Notes: generated from the sequence alone by a model not told the origin. A DNA stretch of 64,000 nucleotides from Bacillus manliponensis (GCF_000712595.1 NZ_JOTN01000011.1:62001-126000), one strand, 5' to 3'; counted from the first letter of the stretch, positions 16,778-26,798 are shown. Numbers and translations: made by a program.

Positions 16778-16935
16778 ATAAAGTGAAACTTTAATCAGTG
16801 GGGGTTTTCTTCATCCCCCACTGATTGTTAGCCCTACCAATCGGGCTTTTACGTGCTGTAATACTCCCACCTAAACTTCTTCGCACTCCTCAAGTTTTGA
16901 GGTAGGAGTATTACAGCACGTTAATGCGGGATAAA
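16778..16935 (+). repeat. bcr1-like repeat, full length
   Basis: A 158-bp copy bounded by ATAAA. It has three hairpins: AATCAGTGGGGG/CCCCCACTGATT, AGCCCTACCAATCGGGCT, and a long one with arms CGTGCTGTAATACTCC and GGAGTATTACAGCACG enclosing a smaller CCTCAAG/TTTTGAGG loop. Length, boundaries and hairpin content fit what I know of the B. cereus group bcr1 element. The preceding 16568-16777 stretch is the presumed promoter region of the VWA gene and holds no visible gene. Confidence 0.85.
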
Positions 16936-17011
16936 CTTAGGACAATCATACAAACCATCCTTGTCCCTATTCCATACGATAGTACTATGCACAAGAAAGG
17001 GGGAAAGAAAT

Positions 17012-17389
17012 ATGCATCCTCGGAAATGTTATGAAATGTGTCACCGCTATTATGGAAAGGTTGTTCGAATTGAAGATCGGGATGGATACACACATTTTGG
17101 AAAAATTGTACAAATAACGGATGAATCTGTTTGGATTGAACCGATTCATCGTAAACGATTTGATTATGGATTCGGATACTATGATGCAGGTTATGATAAT
17201 GATAACGAACATGGTTGTCACTTTTGCGGTGGACTACGTTCTTGTGATCATTGTGGATTTGGTTATGGTGGTGGTTATGGTGGTGGTTATGGTGGTGGTG
17301 GCTATGGTGGTTACGGTTATGGCGGAGCATATGCGTTAGGATTTGGCTTTATTTTTGGTATCGCATTAGCTGCACTCTTCTTTATTTAG
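17012..17389 (+). CDS. Gly/Tyr-rich protein with Cys pairs and a C-terminal membrane helix
   Basis: A 125-residue protein of unknown function with a clear mosaic layout. Residues about 1-45 (GKVVRIEDRDGYTHFGKIVQ, then ITDESVWIEPI) look like a small beta barrel of Sm-like character. Residues 65-80 contain CHFCGG and CDHCG pairs that could bind zinc or form disulfides. A GYGGG repeat tract covers about 82-105, and the C-terminus is a hydrophobic helix (FGFIFGIALAALFFI). Such Gly/Tyr tracts occur in Bacillus spore-surface proteins, which suggests but does not prove a spore role. The ATG at 17012 has AAGGGGGAAAG upstream. It is transcribed opposite to its neighbours and ends on its own terminator. 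Confidence 0.75.
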   Translation: MHPRKCYEMCHRYYGKVVRIEDRDGYTHFGKIVQITDESVWIEPIHRKRFDYGFGYYDAGYDNDNEHGCHFCGGLRSCDHCGFGYGGGYGGGYGGGGYGGYGYGGAYALGFGFIFGIALAALFFI

Positions 17390-17398
17390 CAAAAAGAA

Positions 17399-17438
17399 AA
17401 CTATTTCCATCAGTGAAGCATACTTGATGGAAATAGTT
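17399..17438. terminator. Bidirectional terminator
   Basis: The arms AACTATTTCCATCA and TGATGGAAATAGTT are perfect complements, between the Gly-rich gene and the converging methyltransferase gene, followed by a T-run on the plus strand. Confidence 0.9.
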
Positions 17439-18157
17439 TATTTTTTACATAGGAATACGCGATGTCCCAACACATGATGATACGTACGTAAAATTCTCTC
17501 ATGCTCACTCCACATTTCATATAATTCATTTGAAAAATTATACGATACATGAAACTCTGGTTGCTCTGCGTAAGCTGCAATTGTTTTTGCAATTGTCGCT
17601 CCTCCTATTACATTTGCAATTCCAAATCCTGAATTTAGAAATACTTTGAGCCACTCCGATTCTGTTAATATTTCATCAATTCCATATACAGCTGCAATTC
17701 TTTCTTCATCTTGTTTCTTTATATGTTGTTCAATTACCATTTCAATACAAACTAACATACCTTCCTCTTTTAATACACGATAACATTCTTCAACTGCCTT
17801 TTCTTTTTTTGTAAAAGCAAAAACAGACTCTCCTAATACAATATGAAACTGTTTATTTTGAAATGGTAACTCCTCTGCCTCTCCTTGAATAACATCAACA
17901 TTTAACTTCTCTCTCATCCACCTTGCTCTCGCCTTTTCTATCATGACTTCATTTTTTTCAACTGCACTTACATCACAACCAAATTGTTTTTTTATATAGG
18001 CAGCGGTTCGGCCCGTACCAGACCCAATTTCTAATAACTTCGTTTCTTTCTTTAAATCAAATTGCTGTAACAATTGCTTTGTTAACGTAAAGCCCCCCGG
18101 ATGAGCACTCCCAATTCCAGCAGCAGCTAAAAAATCAAGATACGTGTAACCGCTCAT
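17438..18157 (-). CDS. Class I SAM-dependent methyltransferase
   Basis: A 239-residue cytosolic protein with the Rossmann-type SAM motif LLEIGSGTGRTAAYIKKQ near residues 43-60, a second-strand acidic residue in SAVEKN, and the FHIVLGESVFAFT segment corresponding to motif II. This is the Methyltransf_11 pattern of small-molecule methyltransferases; the substrate cannot be named. The N-terminus TYLDFLAAAGIGSAHPGGF is distinctive and may help in database matching. The ATG at 18157 follows GGGGAGGAACGAC. The gene is single and flanked by terminators. Confidence 0.85.
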   Translation of the reverse strand: MSGYTYLDFLAAAGIGSAHPGGFTLTKQLLQQFDLKKETKLLEIGSGTGRTAAYIKKQFGCDVSAVEKNEVMIEKARARWMREKLNVDVIQGEAEELPFQNKQFHIVLGESVFAFTKKEKAVEECYRVLKEEGMLVCIEMVIEQHIKKQDEERIAAVYGIDEILTESEWLKVFLNSGFGIANVIGGATIAKTIAAYAEQPEFHVSYNFSNELYEMWSEHERILRTYHHVLGHRVFLCKK

Positions 18158-18248
18158 TGTCGTTCCTCCCCTCAGTAACAAATCATTCTTACTTAAAACT
18201 GCTACATCATTACTACATATGTAATATGAAAAAAATTGTGCACAAAAA

Positions 18249-18271
18249 AGAGGATGCACAATGCATCCTCT
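18249..18271 (-). terminator. Terminator of the peptide-binding protein gene
   Basis: The stem AGAGGATGCA/TGCATCCTCT is followed by T-rich sequence on the minus strand, 15 bases behind the stop codon. Confidence 0.9.
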
Positions 18272-18285
18272 TACGATTACTTCTA

Positions 18286-19992
18286 TTATTTTTTATCTTT
18301 CGCATCTGTAATGTATGCCCACTTGTAACTGAAGTCACCGCCAATATTATGAGATGCGATATCTTTAACATATGGACGTTGTGCATATGAAGTACCTCTT
18401 TGATATAACGGTGCAATTGCCGCTTCTTCAAGTAAAATCTTCTCTGCTTTTCCAAGTTCTTCCCAACGCTTCTTCACGTCTGTTAATAGTTCACCTTTAC
18501 CTTTTTGAACAATTGCATCGTACTCAGCATTAGAGTAACTCATTTGGTTATGAGAGTTTCCAGTTTCAAACATATCGATGAATGTCATTGGGTCAGCATA
18601 GTCTGGTCCCCAACCAGCGTAAGATAAATCATAATCTTCTTTTGTTTCTAAGTCTAATTTTTGTTTAAATGGTTGACTCTTTAATGATACTGTTAAACCA
18701 GGTAAGTTTTTCTCAAACTGCTCTTTTAAATACTCACCAATCTTCTTCGCACTGTCACCATCATAGTTTAAGAATTCAACTGTAATTTGATCTTGACCAA
18801 GCTCTTTCTTTGCTTCTTCCCAAAGTTTTTTCGCTTCTTTTGCATCATATTTTACAGCTTTAATTTCACCATTTGATTTACGGAAATCTTTCTTATCTGG
18901 ACCTGTTGCAAGTCCTTCTGGTACTAAATAGTTTGCACCTTTAGACCCGTCGTTTAAAATAACAGTTGCTAACGCATCTTTATCATATGCTTTCGCAAAT
19001 GCTTGACGTACTTTTGTATTCGCAAAGATTGTATCTTGGCCACCACGTTTTTGGTTAAAACGTAAGAAGAACGTAGATACATCTAATTCTGTATTGAACT
19101 CATCTTTTTTATCTTTATATTTATCAACGTACTCAGCAGTTAAACCTACACGATCAATTTCACCACTTTCATATAAGTTAACTGCTGTAGACGTTTCTTT
19201 TACAACACTCACGTTAATTTCTTCTAATTTAACTGTTTTATTATCCCAGTACTGATCATTCTTTTCATATTTCCATCCTTGTTCATGCTTCCATTCTGTC
19301 AGCGCAAATGGGCCATTATAAATTGTTGTATTTGATTCTAAACCGTATTTGTCAGCTTGTGCTGTTACAAATTTTTCATTTAATGGCATAAATGAACCGA
19401 ATGTTGTTAATTCAATAAAATATGGAATTGGATTTTCTAATTCTACTTTAAATGTATGATCATCAACAGCTGTTACTCCTAACGTATCTGGAGCCGCTTT
19501 TCCTTCACTAATTGCTTTTGCATTTTTAATATCGTTTGCAATAAATGCATATTCTGCTGCCGTGTCTGGATTTACAAGACGCTTCCACGCGAATACGAAA
19601 TCGTTTGCTGTTACAGGGTCACCGTTTGACCACTTTGCATCTTTACGTAGTTTAAATGTATATACTTTTCCGTCTTCACTCTTTTCATGTGATTCAGCCA
19701 CACCTGGAGTTGGTTTATTATCTTTATCAAGACGATATAAACCTTCCATTACGTTATTTAATACAAGGAACGAAACGGCATCCGTAGCTTTTGCAGAATC
19801 CATAGATGGGATTTCACTTGATGATGCTACGTTTAAAACTTGTTTTGCTGCTAATTTTTCGCCAGATGCTTTCTCATCCTTCGGCTTTGTGTTTGCTTTC
19901 TCTGTTTCCCCCGAACCCGAGCAAGCTGTTAGTGCTACGCTCATTGCTAATACTGGTGCCACTACTGCTGTCATCTTTTTAATTTTTTTCAT
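18286..19992 (-). CDS. Oligopeptide ABC transporter substrate-binding lipoprotein (OppA/DppE-like)
   Basis: A 568-residue SBP_bac_5 protein. The N-terminus MKKIKKMTAVVAPVLAMSVA leads to the lipobox ALTAC, so the mature protein is anchored to the outer face of the membrane by a lipidated cysteine near residue 22. Family signatures include NNVMEGLYRLDKDNKPTPGV, YTFKLRKDAKWSNGDPVTA with DFVFAWKRLVNP, and YAGWGPDYADPMTFIDMF. It should capture oligopeptides for import by an Opp-type permease. No permease or ATPase gene is adjacent, so it is an orphan binding protein using a distant transporter. B. cereus genomes carry many such paralogues. The ATG at 19992 follows CGGGAGGGTACAG. Confidence 0.9.
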   Translation of the reverse strand: MKKIKKMTAVVAPVLAMSVALTACSGSGETEKANTKPKDEKASGEKLAAKQVLNVASSSEIPSMDSAKATDAVSFLVLNNVMEGLYRLDKDNKPTPGVAESHEKSEDGKVYTFKLRKDAKWSNGDPVTANDFVFAWKRLVNPDTAAEYAFIANDIKNAKAISEGKAAPDTLGVTAVDDHTFKVELENPIPYFIELTTFGSFMPLNEKFVTAQADKYGLESNTTIYNGPFALTEWKHEQGWKYEKNDQYWDNKTVKLEEINVSVVKETSTAVNLYESGEIDRVGLTAEYVDKYKDKKDEFNTELDVSTFFLRFNQKRGGQDTIFANTKVRQAFAKAYDKDALATVILNDGSKGANYLVPEGLATGPDKKDFRKSNGEIKAVKYDAKEAKKLWEEAKKELGQDQITVEFLNYDGDSAKKIGEYLKEQFEKNLPGLTVSLKSQPFKQKLDLETKEDYDLSYAGWGPDYADPMTFIDMFETGNSHNQMSYSNAEYDAIVQKGKGELLTDVKKRWEELGKAEKILLEEAAIAPLYQRGTSYAQRPYVKDIASHNIGGDFSYKWAYITDAKDKK

Positions 19993-20312
19993 TTCTGTAC
20001 CCTCCCGAAAATTTATGTACGAGCTACACATTTTAAGAAATCCCCTACCAACTTTTTCTATTTTTCTCAGTTATCAGAAAATTTCTATTAATTAATATTC
20101 TACTAATTTTTTAGATTTTGTAAAGAGTTATTATTAAAAAAATTAAAAAATTTATTTTTTTACAGTAACATTTATATTCATGCTAACGAAATCCTTGTTA
20201 TATATAAACTTATCATTTATCTTCACACCATTTTTATACATATTTTCTAATTTGTTTCTGATCAAATTGTGTATAACCCCCTCATAATCATACGTAACTA
20301 TTTTTTAATCCA
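19993..20312. other. AT-rich intergenic region without a visible gene
   Basis: About 320 bases upstream of the peptide-binding protein gene. It is strongly AT-rich and holds no ORF with a ribosome binding site. It presumably contains the promoter, but no convincing -35/-10 pair or riboswitch could be picked out. Confidence 0.5.
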
Positions 20313-20470
20313 ATAAAATGAAACTTTAATCAGCGGGGGGATTCTTCATCCCCCACTGATTATTAGTTGAACCAATCGGGCTTTTACGTGCTGTTTATCT
20401 CCCACCTAAACTTCTTCGCACTCCTCAAGTTTTGAGGTGGGAGTATTACAGCACGTTAATGCGGAATAAA
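20313..20470 (+). repeat. bcr1-like repeat, full length
   Basis: A 158-bp copy bounded by ATAAA, nearly identical to the one at 16778 in the 3' two thirds. The long internal hairpin is slightly changed (GTGCTGTTTATCTCCC on the left arm against GGGAGTATTACAGCAC on the right). Confidence 0.85.
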
Positions 20471-20473
20471 ATA

Positions 20474-20504
20474 AGACTCTTATTTCTATTATGAATAAGA
20501 GTCT
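20474..20504 (-). terminator. Terminator behind the ABC permease remnant
   Basis: The arms AGACTCTTATT and AATAAGAGTCT are perfect complements, with T-rich sequence following on the minus strand. Confidence 0.75.
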
Positions 20505-20531
20505 CTCCTCTATATTATATTTCAAAATTAT

Positions 20532-20690
20532 TCATATCGGTAAATCTCTCTTTTCAAACAAAACAACTGAGGCAACAAAAATAATAGTTGATCCACACAA
20601 TAATCCTATACTTGTTGGCCATATATGATATGTTCCTGCTACAATTTTCTCTGGCGAAATAAAGTAAAGAATGAAAGACTTTATTTTTCT
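20532..20690 (-). pseudogene. C-terminal remnant of an ABC-2 type permease
   Basis: About 50 codons read as FILYFISPEKIVAGTYHIWP, then a hydrophobic helix, then VLFEKRDLPI and a stop. The ending FEKRDLP after a last membrane helix is typical of ABC-2 type permease subunits. No start codon with a ribosome binding site precedes it, and the upstream part runs into the terminator and C-terminus of the next gene, so only the tail of a former gene survives, still followed by its terminator. The assignment rests on a short segment. Confidence 0.5.
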
Positions 20691-20714
20691 ACGATTTGTC
20701 GAATCCAAAATAAG

Positions 20715-20740
20715 AAAAGACACGCATTCACGTGTCTTTT
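20715..20740 (-). terminator. Terminator of the Gfo/Idh/MocA gene
   Basis: The arms AAAAGACACG and CGTGTCTTTT lie immediately behind the stop codon of the oxidoreductase gene. Confidence 0.85.
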
Positions 20741-20742
20741 TC

Positions 20743-21768
20743 TTATAGCTGAATTTTTCTTCCTTCTTGACTACTTTGTAATGCTGCTTCAATCACACGA
20801 ATCACTTGCAATCCATCTTCTGCTGTAACTGGCAGTGGCTTATTTTGTACAATACTATCACGTACACCTTTATAGTACATTTCATAACATCCTGTTTCAG
20901 TTGGAATACGCTGTTCTTTTTCTGCTGCTAGTACTGCATAATATTGCTCTGCATCTTCTCCGTAACCCGCATCGCCTGGTTTTAAGCCCTCTTTTAGCTG
21001 ATCTTCTTGCGAATCCATCCCGTATTTTACAATGGATCCTTTTTCTCCATGAATACTGAAATGAGGAACAGCATAATTCACATAACTGCTACTATGTAAA
21101 ATAATACGTTTCTTCCCATAGTACATTACAATATGAAAGTAATCGTCTGTTTGTGATCCAGGCCTTTGTCCTACAACATCTGCAAATATTGCTTCTGGCA
21201 TACCAAACAAATGTAGTGCTTGATCAATTAAGTGTGATCCTAAATCATATAAAATGCCAGACCCAGGTAAATTGTGCTCACGCCAGCGATCACGTACATG
21301 TGGACGGAAGCGATCAAAATGAGCCTCATATGTATATACTTCACCAATTTGCTTCTCTTGCAATAACTTCTTCATCGTTAAAAAGTCATTATCAAAACGG
21401 CGATTATGATACACACTTACAAATACATCGTGTTCTTTTGCAAGCTTAATTAACTCTTCCCCTTCTTCACTTGAAACAACAAACGGTTTTTCCACAATGA
21501 CATGCTTTCCTTGTAAAATCGCTTCTTTTACATATGAGAAATGCGTTGTATTTGGTGATGTAATGACAACAAGATCAATATTCTCTTGTTTTACTAACTC
21601 TCCTACTGTTTTTACAATGTGAACAGTTGGAAATGCTTCCTTTACAACTTCTTCCTTTGAAGAAACTATGGTACGAATCTCATAGTCATCTATTGCTTGT
21701 AATAATGGGATATGGAACGTTGTACTAGAAAAACCGTAACCAACAATTCCTACACCTATTTTTTTCAT
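20743..21768 (-). CDS. Gfo/Idh/MocA-family NAD(P)-dependent oxidoreductase (IolW/YdgJ-like)
   Basis: A 341-residue cytosolic dehydrogenase. The N-terminal Rossmann motif is GIVGYGFSSTTFHIPLL (residues 8-24), followed by the family's catalytic-lysine motif EKPF near residue 93 and the C-terminal substrate-domain segment GSGILYDLGSHLIDQALHLF near 168. YHNRRFDNDFLTMKKLL is a signature of the YdgJ/IolW subgroup, which includes the B. subtilis NADPH-dependent scyllo-inositol dehydrogenase IolW. The sugar or inositol substrate here is inferred only. It is monocistronic, with a full-length bcr-like repeat directly upstream at 21784. Confidence 0.85.
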   Translation of the reverse strand: MKKIGVGIVGYGFSSTTFHIPLLQAIDDYEIRTIVSSKEEVVKEAFPTVHIVKTVGELVKQENIDLVVITSPNTTHFSYVKEAILQGKHVIVEKPFVVSSEEGEELIKLAKEHDVFVSVYHNRRFDNDFLTMKKLLQEKQIGEVYTYEAHFDRFRPHVRDRWREHNLPGSGILYDLGSHLIDQALHLFGMPEAIFADVVGQRPGSQTDDYFHIVMYYGKKRIILHSSSYVNYAVPHFSIHGEKGSIVKYGMDSQEDQLKEGLKPGDAGYGEDAEQYYAVLAAEKEQRIPTETGCYEMYYKGVRDSIVQNKPLPVTAEDGLQVIRVIEAALQSSQEGRKIQL

Positions 21769-21783
21769 ATTTACTTCCTCCTA

Positions 21784-21940
21784 ATAAAGTGAAACTTCAA
21801 TCAGTGGGGATTTTCTCCATCCCCCGCTAATTGTCAGCCCGACCAATCGGGCATTTACGAGCTGTTTATCTCCCACCTAAACTTCTTCACTTCCCTCAAG
21901 CTTTGAGGTGGAGTCTTATAGCCCGTTAATGCGGGATAAT
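21784..21940 (+). repeat. bcr1-like repeat, full length
   Basis: A 157-bp copy starting at ATAAA and ending at ATAAT, 16 bases from the ATG of the oxidoreductase gene. It therefore replaces the usual position of that gene's promoter; the right arm of its long hairpin has drifted (GGAGTCTTATAGCCCG). Confidence 0.85.
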
Positions 21941-22031
21941 GAGAACGATTTCACTTTGAATTATATCACCAGATGTATGTTTTACATATTTTTTTGCTTC
22001 TATATAAATACTGGGTAAAAAAGTGAAATAT

Positions 22032-22229
22032 ATGAGTTGTGAAATTTTGTTTACAAACTTTATTGGTACACAGCATGTGATTCAAGCAAAAGATATGACA
22101 GCTGGAGAAATTATCGATTTTACTTTTGAAGAACCCCTTTCCATCCCTACTCGTTTACAACAAATCATACGAATATATATCCATATTATTAATAGCGGTG
22201 AACTTGATTACGATGGATTATTGCTATGA
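22032..22229 (+). CDS. Hypothetical 65-residue protein
   Basis: A small hydrophilic protein beginning MSCEILFTNFIGTQHVIQAK that I cannot assign to a family. It ends exactly at a strong terminator shared with parC, which supports it as a real gene. No good ribosome binding site is seen; GTG at 22023 in the same frame is an alternative start, adding three residues. Confidence 0.55.
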   Translation: MSCEILFTNFIGTQHVIQAKDMTAGEIIDFTFEEPLSIPTRLQQIIRIYIHIINSGELDYDGLLL

Positions 22230-22268
22230 AAAAGGAGCATGCTATTCTTCATCAGCATGCTCCTTTTT
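22229..22268. terminator. Bidirectional terminator at the end of parC
   Basis: The arms AAAAGGAGCATGCT and AGCATGCTCCTTTT lie between converging genes, with a T-run on the plus strand and A-run on the other side. Confidence 0.9.
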
Positions 22269-24692
22269 TTATACTTTCCGTTTTTCTGTCCACGTTTCCA
22301 CTACTTCACCAGCATCGCTTACATCTAACACTAAACTACCGTTACTGTAGCGATCTTTATTCCGCAATGTCTTTGGATCAATTACTTCAATCATTTGTTT
22401 TGCTGTTTTCATATAAACGAGCTCATCATCTCTAACAACCTCGATGCCAACAACCCGGTATGGATTTCGTTTCAATTCTTTAAAAACGACTAAGCCACGT
22501 TTCGCTCGCGTCGATTTTTCAATCTCCGACGCTTTCAATCTTTTTACTGCGCCGCGCTGCGTCACCAAAGTAAGCAGATCCTTCTCACTATCAATTGCTC
22601 GTCCACATGTGACGTAATCATCTTCTTTTAAGTTTATCCCTTTAACACCCGCTGCGCGTATTCCAACTGGACTCACTTCTTCTTCATGAAACACAAGTGC
22701 ATATGCACCGTGAGTAGCAAGTAAAATATCTTTCGTTCCATCTGTTATAAACACATCAACAACTTCATCATCTTTTTTCACATTTACTGCAACAAACGCT
22801 CTGGAATAACGCTGTACTTTATATTGACTTAGTTCTGTTTTCTTAATCATACCATTTCTTGTGATAAACATAATAAATCGCTTTTCTTCCTCAAAGTTTG
22901 GCACAACAGTGGCAAAGAGAATCGTTTCATCTCGTTCAAGTGAAACGATATTTGCAACGTGCTGCCCTAAGTCTTTCCAGCGAATATCAGGCAGTTCATA
23001 TACTGGTAAGTAAATGTAATTCCCTTTATTTGTGAATAAAAGAACCGTTTCGGTTGTGTTTGTTTCAAATTTTTCGAGCAACATATCGCTCTCTTTCATT
23101 CCAAATTCTTTTCCATTGGAAGCATTATGAGAACGCCAGCTTGTACGTTTTACATAACCTTCTTTTGTCACAGTAACAACGACATCTTCTTGTGGAATCA
23201 TCACTTCGACATCAATTTTAATTTCTTGGATCTCTTCTTCAATAATCGCGCGTCGATTATCGCTGTATGTTTTCTTCACTCGCTTTAAATCTGTCTTAAT
23301 GACTTGAAGAAGTTTTCTCTCACTTTGTAAAATCGCTTGCAGTTTCTCAATTTGCTCCTGCAGTGCTTTCGCTTCTTCTTCTAACGCTGTAATATCCGTA
23401 TTTGTTAATCTATATAACTGAAGTGAAACGATTGCTTCTGCTTGCGCTTCTGTAAATGAGAATGTTTCTTTTAAGTTATCTTTTGCATTTCGTTTGTCTT
23501 TTGACGCACGAATGGTTGCAATGACTTCATCTAAAATAGATAGAGCTTTCTTTAAGCCTTCCACAATATGTTGACGGCTTTCTGCTTTACGCAATTCATA
23601 CTGAGAACGACGCGTTACAACTTCCTTTTGGTGACTAATATATGCATCTAATAACTTTGGCAACGTCATTAATGTCGGACGTCTGTTATGGATTGCTACC
23701 ATATTAAAGTTATATGGGATTTGCAGGTCTGTATTTTTATATAAATAATTTAAAATACCTTCTGCATTTGCATCTTTTTTCAGCTCAATCACAATACGAA
23801 GACCAGTACGATCTGTTTCATCACGAACTTCTGCAATACCATCTAACTTTTTATCTAAACGAAGCTCATCCATTTTTTTTACAAGGTTAGCTTTATTCAC
23901 TTCGTACGGAATTTCAGTAATCACGATTTGTTGCTTACCACCGCGCACTGTTTCAACTTCCGCTTTTCCGCGAATAATAATTTTACCTTTTCCTGTTTCA
24001 TATGCCTTTTTAATCCCGTCTAACCCTTGAATAATACCACCGGTTGGGAAATCTGGCCCCTTTATAACAGTTAATAACTCATCAACTGTACAATTTGGCT
24101 GATCAATACGCATCATAACAGCATTGATTACTTCCCCTAAATGGTGCGGTGGAATTTCAGTCGCATAACCAGCTGAAATCCCTGTAGATCCGTTCACCAA
24201 AAGGTTTGGGAACATCGCTGGTAAAACTACTGGTTCTTCACTTGTATCATCAAAGTTTGAAACAAATTCAACTGTTTCTTTTTCAATATCACGTAGCAAT
24301 TCAGACGCAATTGGAGATAAACGTGCTTCTGTATAACGCATTGCGGCCGCTGGGTCACCATCGACACTACCATTATTCCCATGCATTTCTACTAAGACAT
24401 TTCGTACTTTCCAATCTTGACTTAAACGTACCATAGCCTCGTACACAGATGAGTCACCATGCGGATGATAGTTACCAATTACGTTACCAACTGTTTTTGC
24501 TGATTTACGAAACGGCTTATCATGTACGTTTCCTTCTACATGCATCGAATATAAAATACGGCGCTGCACCGGTTTCAAACCGTCACGTGCGTCTGGAAGC
24601 GCACGGTCTTGAATAATATATTTACTATAACGTGCAAAGCGATCACCGAGCACATCTTCTAACGGGAGGTCATGAAATTTTTCTGCTTGCAT
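22269..24692 (-). CDS. parC: DNA topoisomerase IV subunit A
   Basis: An 807-residue type IIA topoisomerase A subunit that cuts and rejoins DNA to decatenate daughter chromosomes. The catalytic tyrosine lies in [12 protein letters not shown] near residue 120. The quinolone-resistance region reads [19 protein letters not shown], with the susceptible-type Ser and Glu at the positions equivalent to 80 and 84. The C-terminal half forms the beta-pinwheel with repeated blades (for example [36 protein letters not shown]). It starts one base after the parE stop codon, so the two are translated together and form the ParC2E2 enzyme. Confidence 0.97.
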   Translation of the reverse strand: MQAEKFHDLPLEDVLGDRFARYSKYIIQDRALPDARDGLKPVQRRILYSMHVEGNVHDKPFRKSAKTVGNVIGNYHPHGDSSVYEAMVRLSQDWKVRNVLVEMHGNNGSVDGDPAAAMRYTEARLSPIASELLRDIEKETVEFVSNFDDTSEEPVVLPAMFPNLLVNGSTGISAGYATEIPPHHLGEVINAVMMRIDQPNCTVDELLTVIKGPDFPTGGIIQGLDGIKKAYETGKGKIIIRGKAEVETVRGGKQQIVITEIPYEVNKANLVKKMDELRLDKKLDGIAEVRDETDRTGLRIVIELKKDANAEGILNYLYKNTDLQIPYNFNMVAIHNRRPTLMTLPKLLDAYISHQKEVVTRRSQYELRKAESRQHIVEGLKKALSILDEVIATIRASKDKRNAKDNLKETFSFTEAQAEAIVSLQLYRLTNTDITALEEEAKALQEQIEKLQAILQSERKLLQVIKTDLKRVKKTYSDNRRAIIEEEIQEIKIDVEVMIPQEDVVVTVTKEGYVKRTSWRSHNASNGKEFGMKESDMLLEKFETNTTETVLLFTNKGNYIYLPVYELPDIRWKDLGQHVANIVSLERDETILFATVVPNFEEEKRFIMFITRNGMIKKTELSQYKVQRYSRAFVAVNVKKDDEVVDVFITDGTKDILLATHGAYALVFHEEEVSPVGIRAAGVKGINLKEDDYVTCGRAIDSEKDLLTLVTQRGAVKRLKASEIEKSTRAKRGLVVFKELKRNPYRVVGIEVVRDDELVYMKTAKQMIEVIDPKTLRNKDRYSNGSLVLDVSDAGEVVETWTEKRKV

Positions 24693-24693
24693 G

Positions 24694-26658
24694 TTATTCT
24701 ACCTCCGCTTCTGTAATCATTTCATTCTCTAAAATATTTCCTTCTTCTTGCATACCGAACTGAACGTTACGCTCAATCCATTTACGACGCGGTTCTACTT
24801 TATCACCCATTAATGTCGTTACGCGTCGCTCAGCTCTTGCCGCATCATCAATTTTCACGCGAATTAACGTACGTGTCTCCGGGTTCATTGTCGTTTCCCA
24901 AAGCTGATCCGCATTCATCTCACCAAGACCTTTATAACGCTGCAACGTATATCCTTTACCGAACTTTTTCGTCACACCATCTAGCTCATCATCGGACCAT
25001 GCATATTCGAGGACTTCCTTCTTTCCTGTCCCTTTACTTACTTTATACAGAGGCGGAAGTGCAATGAATACTTTTCCTGCTTCAATTAACGGTTTCATAT
25101 AGCGATAGAAGAACGTAAGTAAAAGTACTTGAATATGCGCTCCATCTGTATCTGCATCGGTCATAATTACAATTTTATCGTAATTAATATCTTCTACAGA
25201 GAAATCAGTACCTACACCGCCACCAATTGCGTAAATAATGGTGTTAATTTCTTCATTCTTAAAGATATCAGCAAGCTTTGCTTTTTCTGTATTTATTACT
25301 TTACCACGGAGCGGCAATACAGCTTGGAAACGGCGATCACGCCCTTGCTTTGCTGATCCACCAGCTGAATCACCCTCTACTAAATACAGCTCGTTCTTTT
25401 GCGGATTACGTGACTGTGCTGGTGTTAATTTTCCGCTTAGCGTACCTTCTGAACGTTTCTTTTTCTTTCCGCTACGCGCTTCTTCACGTGCTTTTCTTGC
25501 TGCTTCACGCGCCTGCGCTGCTTTTATTGCTTTTCTCACAAGAAGAGTCGCCACATCTGGGTTCTCTTCTAAAAAATACGCTAAATGCTCAGAAACAACA
25601 GCATCAATAGCCGAACGGGCTTCACTTGTTCCAAGCTTCCCTTTCGTTTGCCCTTCAAATTGCAATAATCCTTCAGGAACACGGATTGAAACAATCGCAG
25701 CAATCCCTTCTCGAATATCTGTTCCCTCTAAGTTTTTATCTTTTTCTTTTAATAGTGACACTTTACGTGCATATTCATTAAACACACGCGTCATCGCTGT
25801 TTTAAAACCAGCCTCGTGTGTACCACCGTCTTTTGTACGAACATTATTTACGAACGATAAAATATTTTCAGAGTAGCCATCGTTAAACTGAAATGCGAGT
25901 TCTGCTTCCATGCTGTTTTGTTCGCCTGCAAAGTATACAACAGGATGAATAGAATCTTTTTCTTCGTTTAAATATGAAACAAACGCTTCAATACCTGTTT
26001 CATAATGAAACACCTCTTCTAAATCGTTACGCTCATCCTTTAAAACAATTTTCATCCCTTTTAGTAAAAACGCTGATTCACGTAATCGTTCGCTAAGCGT
26101 ATCATAGTTATACTGCGTTGTACTAAAGATTGTTCGATCCGGTTTAAAATGAATCGTCGTTCCAGTTGTCTTTGCTTTACCGATTTTTTCTAGTGTTGTA
26201 ACTGGCACACCACCATTTTCAAATCGCTGTTCATATATGTACCCATCACGCTTAATGGTAACAACTAGCCACTCAGATAGCGCATTTACAACAGACGCCC
26301 CAACGCCGTGCAAACCACCACTTGTTTTATAACCACCTTGTCCGAACTTTCCTCCTGCATGAAGTACCGTTAAAATGACTTCTGGTGTTGGCTTCCCAAG
26401 TTTATGCATTCCTGTAGGCATACCACGTCCGTTATCAATAACGCTGATGCTATTATCTTTATGTATAATTACTGTTATTTCGTTTCCAAATCCCGCCAAT
26501 GCTTCATCGACAGAGTTATCAACGATTTCGTATACTAAATGATGCAATCCACGGCTATCCGTACTCCCTATATACATACCTGGGCGTTTTCGAACGGCTT
26601 CAAGGCCTTCTAGCACTTGAATTGCTTCTTCATTATATTGAAATTGACTCTTAGCCAA
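24694..26658 (-). CDS. parE: DNA topoisomerase IV subunit B
   Basis: A 654-residue GHKL-type ATPase subunit of topoisomerase IV. The ATP site is seen in [20 protein letters not shown] and [16 protein letters not shown]. The TOPRIM domain has [20 protein letters not shown] and [18 protein letters not shown], and the C-terminal [10 protein letters not shown] is present. It is ParE rather than GyrB by length, by pairing with parC, and by position next to the YneT-like gene as in B. subtilis. A LexA-box-like site and a TATAAT element lie just upstream (26689-26708), so DNA-damage control is plausible. Confidence 0.97.
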   Translation of the reverse strand: MAKSQFQYNEEAIQVLEGLEAVRKRPGMYIGSTDSRGLHHLVYEIVDNSVDEALAGFGNEITVIIHKDNSISVIDNGRGMPTGMHKLGKPTPEVILTVLHAGGKFGQGGYKTSGGLHGVGASVVNALSEWLVVTIKRDGYIYEQRFENGGVPVTTLEKIGKAKTTGTTIHFKPDRTIFSTTQYNYDTLSERLRESAFLLKGMKIVLKDERNDLEEVFHYETGIEAFVSYLNEEKDSIHPVVYFAGEQNSMEAELAFQFNDGYSENILSFVNNVRTKDGGTHEAGFKTAMTRVFNEYARKVSLLKEKDKNLEGTDIREGIAAIVSIRVPEGLLQFEGQTKGKLGTSEARSAIDAVVSEHLAYFLEENPDVATLLVRKAIKAAQAREAARKAREEARSGKKKKRSEGTLSGKLTPAQSRNPQKNELYLVEGDSAGGSAKQGRDRRFQAVLPLRGKVINTEKAKLADIFKNEEINTIIYAIGGGVGTDFSVEDINYDKIVIMTDADTDGAHIQVLLLTFFYRYMKPLIEAGKVFIALPPLYKVSKGTGKKEVLEYAWSDDELDGVTKKFGKGYTLQRYKGLGEMNADQLWETTMNPETRTLIRVKIDDAARAERRVTTLMGDKVEPRRKWIERNVQFGMQEEGNILENEMITEAEVE

Positions 26659-26688
26659 GCTCCTTGCCCCTTTCCACTCAAAAAATCA

Positions 26689-26700
26689 GAACATATGTTT
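26689..26700 (-). promoter_or_regulatory. LexA/DinR box-like site in the parE promoter
   Basis: On the minus strand the site reads AAACATATGTTC, one mismatch from the Bacillus core GAACNNNNGTTC, and it lies directly behind a TATAAT hexamer (26703-26708). LexA bound here would overlap the transcription start. parEC belongs, as far as I recall, to the LexA regulon of B. subtilis, which fits. Confidence 0.55.
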
Positions 26701-26775
26701 CTATTATAGAATAACGCTTTTTACTTCCTTTTGGCAAGTATCGTTATATCTTTTATATACCATTTTCACAAGAAA

Positions 26776-26798
26776 AATCCTTGTTTTTCACAAGGATT
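26776..26798 (-). terminator. Terminator upstream of parE
   Basis: The arms AATCCTTG and CAAGGATT with a T-run on the minus strand end the transcript of the small membrane-peptide gene before the parE promoter. Confidence 0.75.

Noticed and set aside
16778-21940. Hairpin repeats as riboswitches or T-box leaders
   Set aside because: The same sequence recurs at many unrelated genes in one orientation and with ATAAA ends, also downstream of genes, so it is a repeat family and not a gene-specific leader.
25238-25876. A 212-codon plus-strand open frame inside parE
   Set aside because: Antisense to the TOPRIM/ATPase coding region with no start signals; codon constraints of parE create it.
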